Origin: Arcobacter aquimarinus | GTDB taxonomy: Bacteria; Campylobacterota; Campylobacteria; Campylobacterales; Arcobacteraceae | Direction of reading: 5' to 3' | Length of the DNA stretch: 64,000 nucleotides | Assembly: GCF_013177635.1 (NCBI RefSeq) | Contig: NZ_CP030944.1 | Coordinates: 1,550,001-1,614,000, forward strand | In this document: positions 63,491 through 64,000 of the stretch, piece by piece | Position numbering within the stretch: position 1 is the stretch's first letter | Layout: the number at the start of each line of letters is the position of its first letter | Program-made: the position numbers and the translations under genes | The notes under the pieces: model-generated | Told to the model about the DNA's origin: nothing | Databases searched by the model: none | The model's input: only the letters and a program-made list of their open reading frames with translations

Positions 63491-64000
63491 TTATTTTCTT
63501 AATTTTCCTGCTAAAAAGCCACTTGAAAAAGACCATTGAAGATTATATCCACCACAAGGTCCATCTATATTTACAACTTCACCACAAAAGTACAAACCAT
63601 CTATTATTTTACTTTGCATAGTTTTTGAATCAATCTCTTTTAATTCAACTCCACCTCTTGTAATCATGGCATTTTTAAATCCCTCATGACCTATGATTGT
63701 AAAAGGTGTCCAAGCTAAAGTTTTGACCAATTTTTCTCTTTTAACACCTTCAATTTGTTTAAATCGTAAACTTGTATCTATTTGGCAAATATTTAAAATT
63801 TCAGTTGCAACACTAGTTGCAAGTAGAGTTTCTAAATTTTCTAAAATAGTATGTGTTGGATTTTTTGCTATTTCATTTTTTAGATGAGAAAAAATCTCTT
63901 CTTCATTTTTACCTTTCAAAAAGTTTATCAAAAGTGGAACTTCATTGTGTTTTGCTAAAATAGGAGTAATTTCTCTAGCAAAATCCAAAATAACTGGACC
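63491..64000 (-). CDS. HI0933/YhiN-family flavoprotein, C-terminal part (5' end outside window)
   Basis: The frame runs in from beyond base 64000, and about 170 residues are visible. It shows RFKQIEGVKREKLVKTLAWT, GFKNAMITRGGVELKEIDSK and the FAD-binding end GLYFCGEVVNIDGPCGGYNL with SSGFLAGK. This is the C-terminus of NAD(P)/FAD-dependent oxidoreductases of the HI0933/YhiN type, whose physiological role is not well known. It converges with the transposase-derived gene. Confidence 0.88.
   Translation of the reverse strand, partial: GPVILDFAREITPILAKHNEVPLLINFLKGKNEEEIFSHLKNEIAKNPTHTILENLETLLATSVATEILNICQIDTSLRFKQIEGVKREKLVKTLAWTPFTIIGHEGFKNAMITRGGVELKEIDSKTMQSKIIDGLYFCGEVVNIDGPCGGYNLQWSFSSGFLAGKLRK

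Overview
The window looks like a chromosomal segment from the Arcobacter group (Arcobacteraceae, Campylobacterota). The DNA is strongly AT-rich, codons end mostly in A or T, and several gene orders match Campylobacter relatives: rpmJ-rpsM-rpsK-rpsD-rpoA-rplQ, rodA/rluD-flpA-trmB-ftsE-ftsX-envC-like, and a nik operon beside hypBCD..EA. The species cannot be fixed from sequence alone. I see no rRNA, tRNA or CRISPR array.

Region 1 (1-15093) is a surface-adhesin locus. A minus-strand operon encodes a TolC-type outer-membrane lipoprotein, a small periplasmic adaptor, a 2710-residue adhesin (LEPR-like N-terminus, DUF4347 caspase-like domain, C-type lectin domain, many cadherin/VCBS-like modules) and a GAF-like protein cut by the window edge. 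A two-component pair diverges from it: an OmpR-type regulator and a histidine kinase with three periplasmic-binding-protein modules. Region 2 (15149-34285) is mostly housekeeping: SlyD-like isomerase, guaB, gatA, the ribosomal alpha operon, leuB/leuD, rpoD, ppnP, hemL, a TonB-family gene, rodA and an RluD-type pseudouridine synthase. A short XRE-like helix-turn-helix ORF lies between hemL and tonB. Region 3 (34233-42609) carries flpA, trmB and the ftsE-ftsX-envC division cluster, then a DUF188 protein, a DUF234 protein and an ABC-F ATPase.

Region 4 (42742-46205) is accessory and poorly characterised: a WYL regulator with tandem repeats in front of it, a PD-(D/E)XK nuclease, an unknown protein, a gene broken at an A7 tract, and a small protein resembling a free-standing FtsZ C-terminal domain. 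Region 5 (46335-51130) has dapD, priA with a pseudopilin gene that seems to start at ATA, and small coiled-coil and TerB-like genes. Region 6 (50789-60478) combines nickel-hydrogenase maturation (hypB-C-D, then E-A) with a nikK-M-L-Q-O nickel transporter. The hyp operon is split between hypD and hypE by mcrC, mcrB and a MazG-like gene, a restriction/defence cassette inside a metabolic operon. Region 7 (60858-64000) holds a chemoreceptor with a C-terminal tether motif, a transposase-derived protein that appears catalytically dead, and the C-terminus of an HI0933-type flavoprotein.

The best candidates for undescribed biology are the split hyp operon with its McrC-McrB-MazG cassette, the WYL/nuclease/frameshifted-gene cluster, the stand-alone FtsZ_C-like protein, and the adhesin export operon that shows no ABC transporter. 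All functional statements come from reading the sequence and recalling families; no database search was run.
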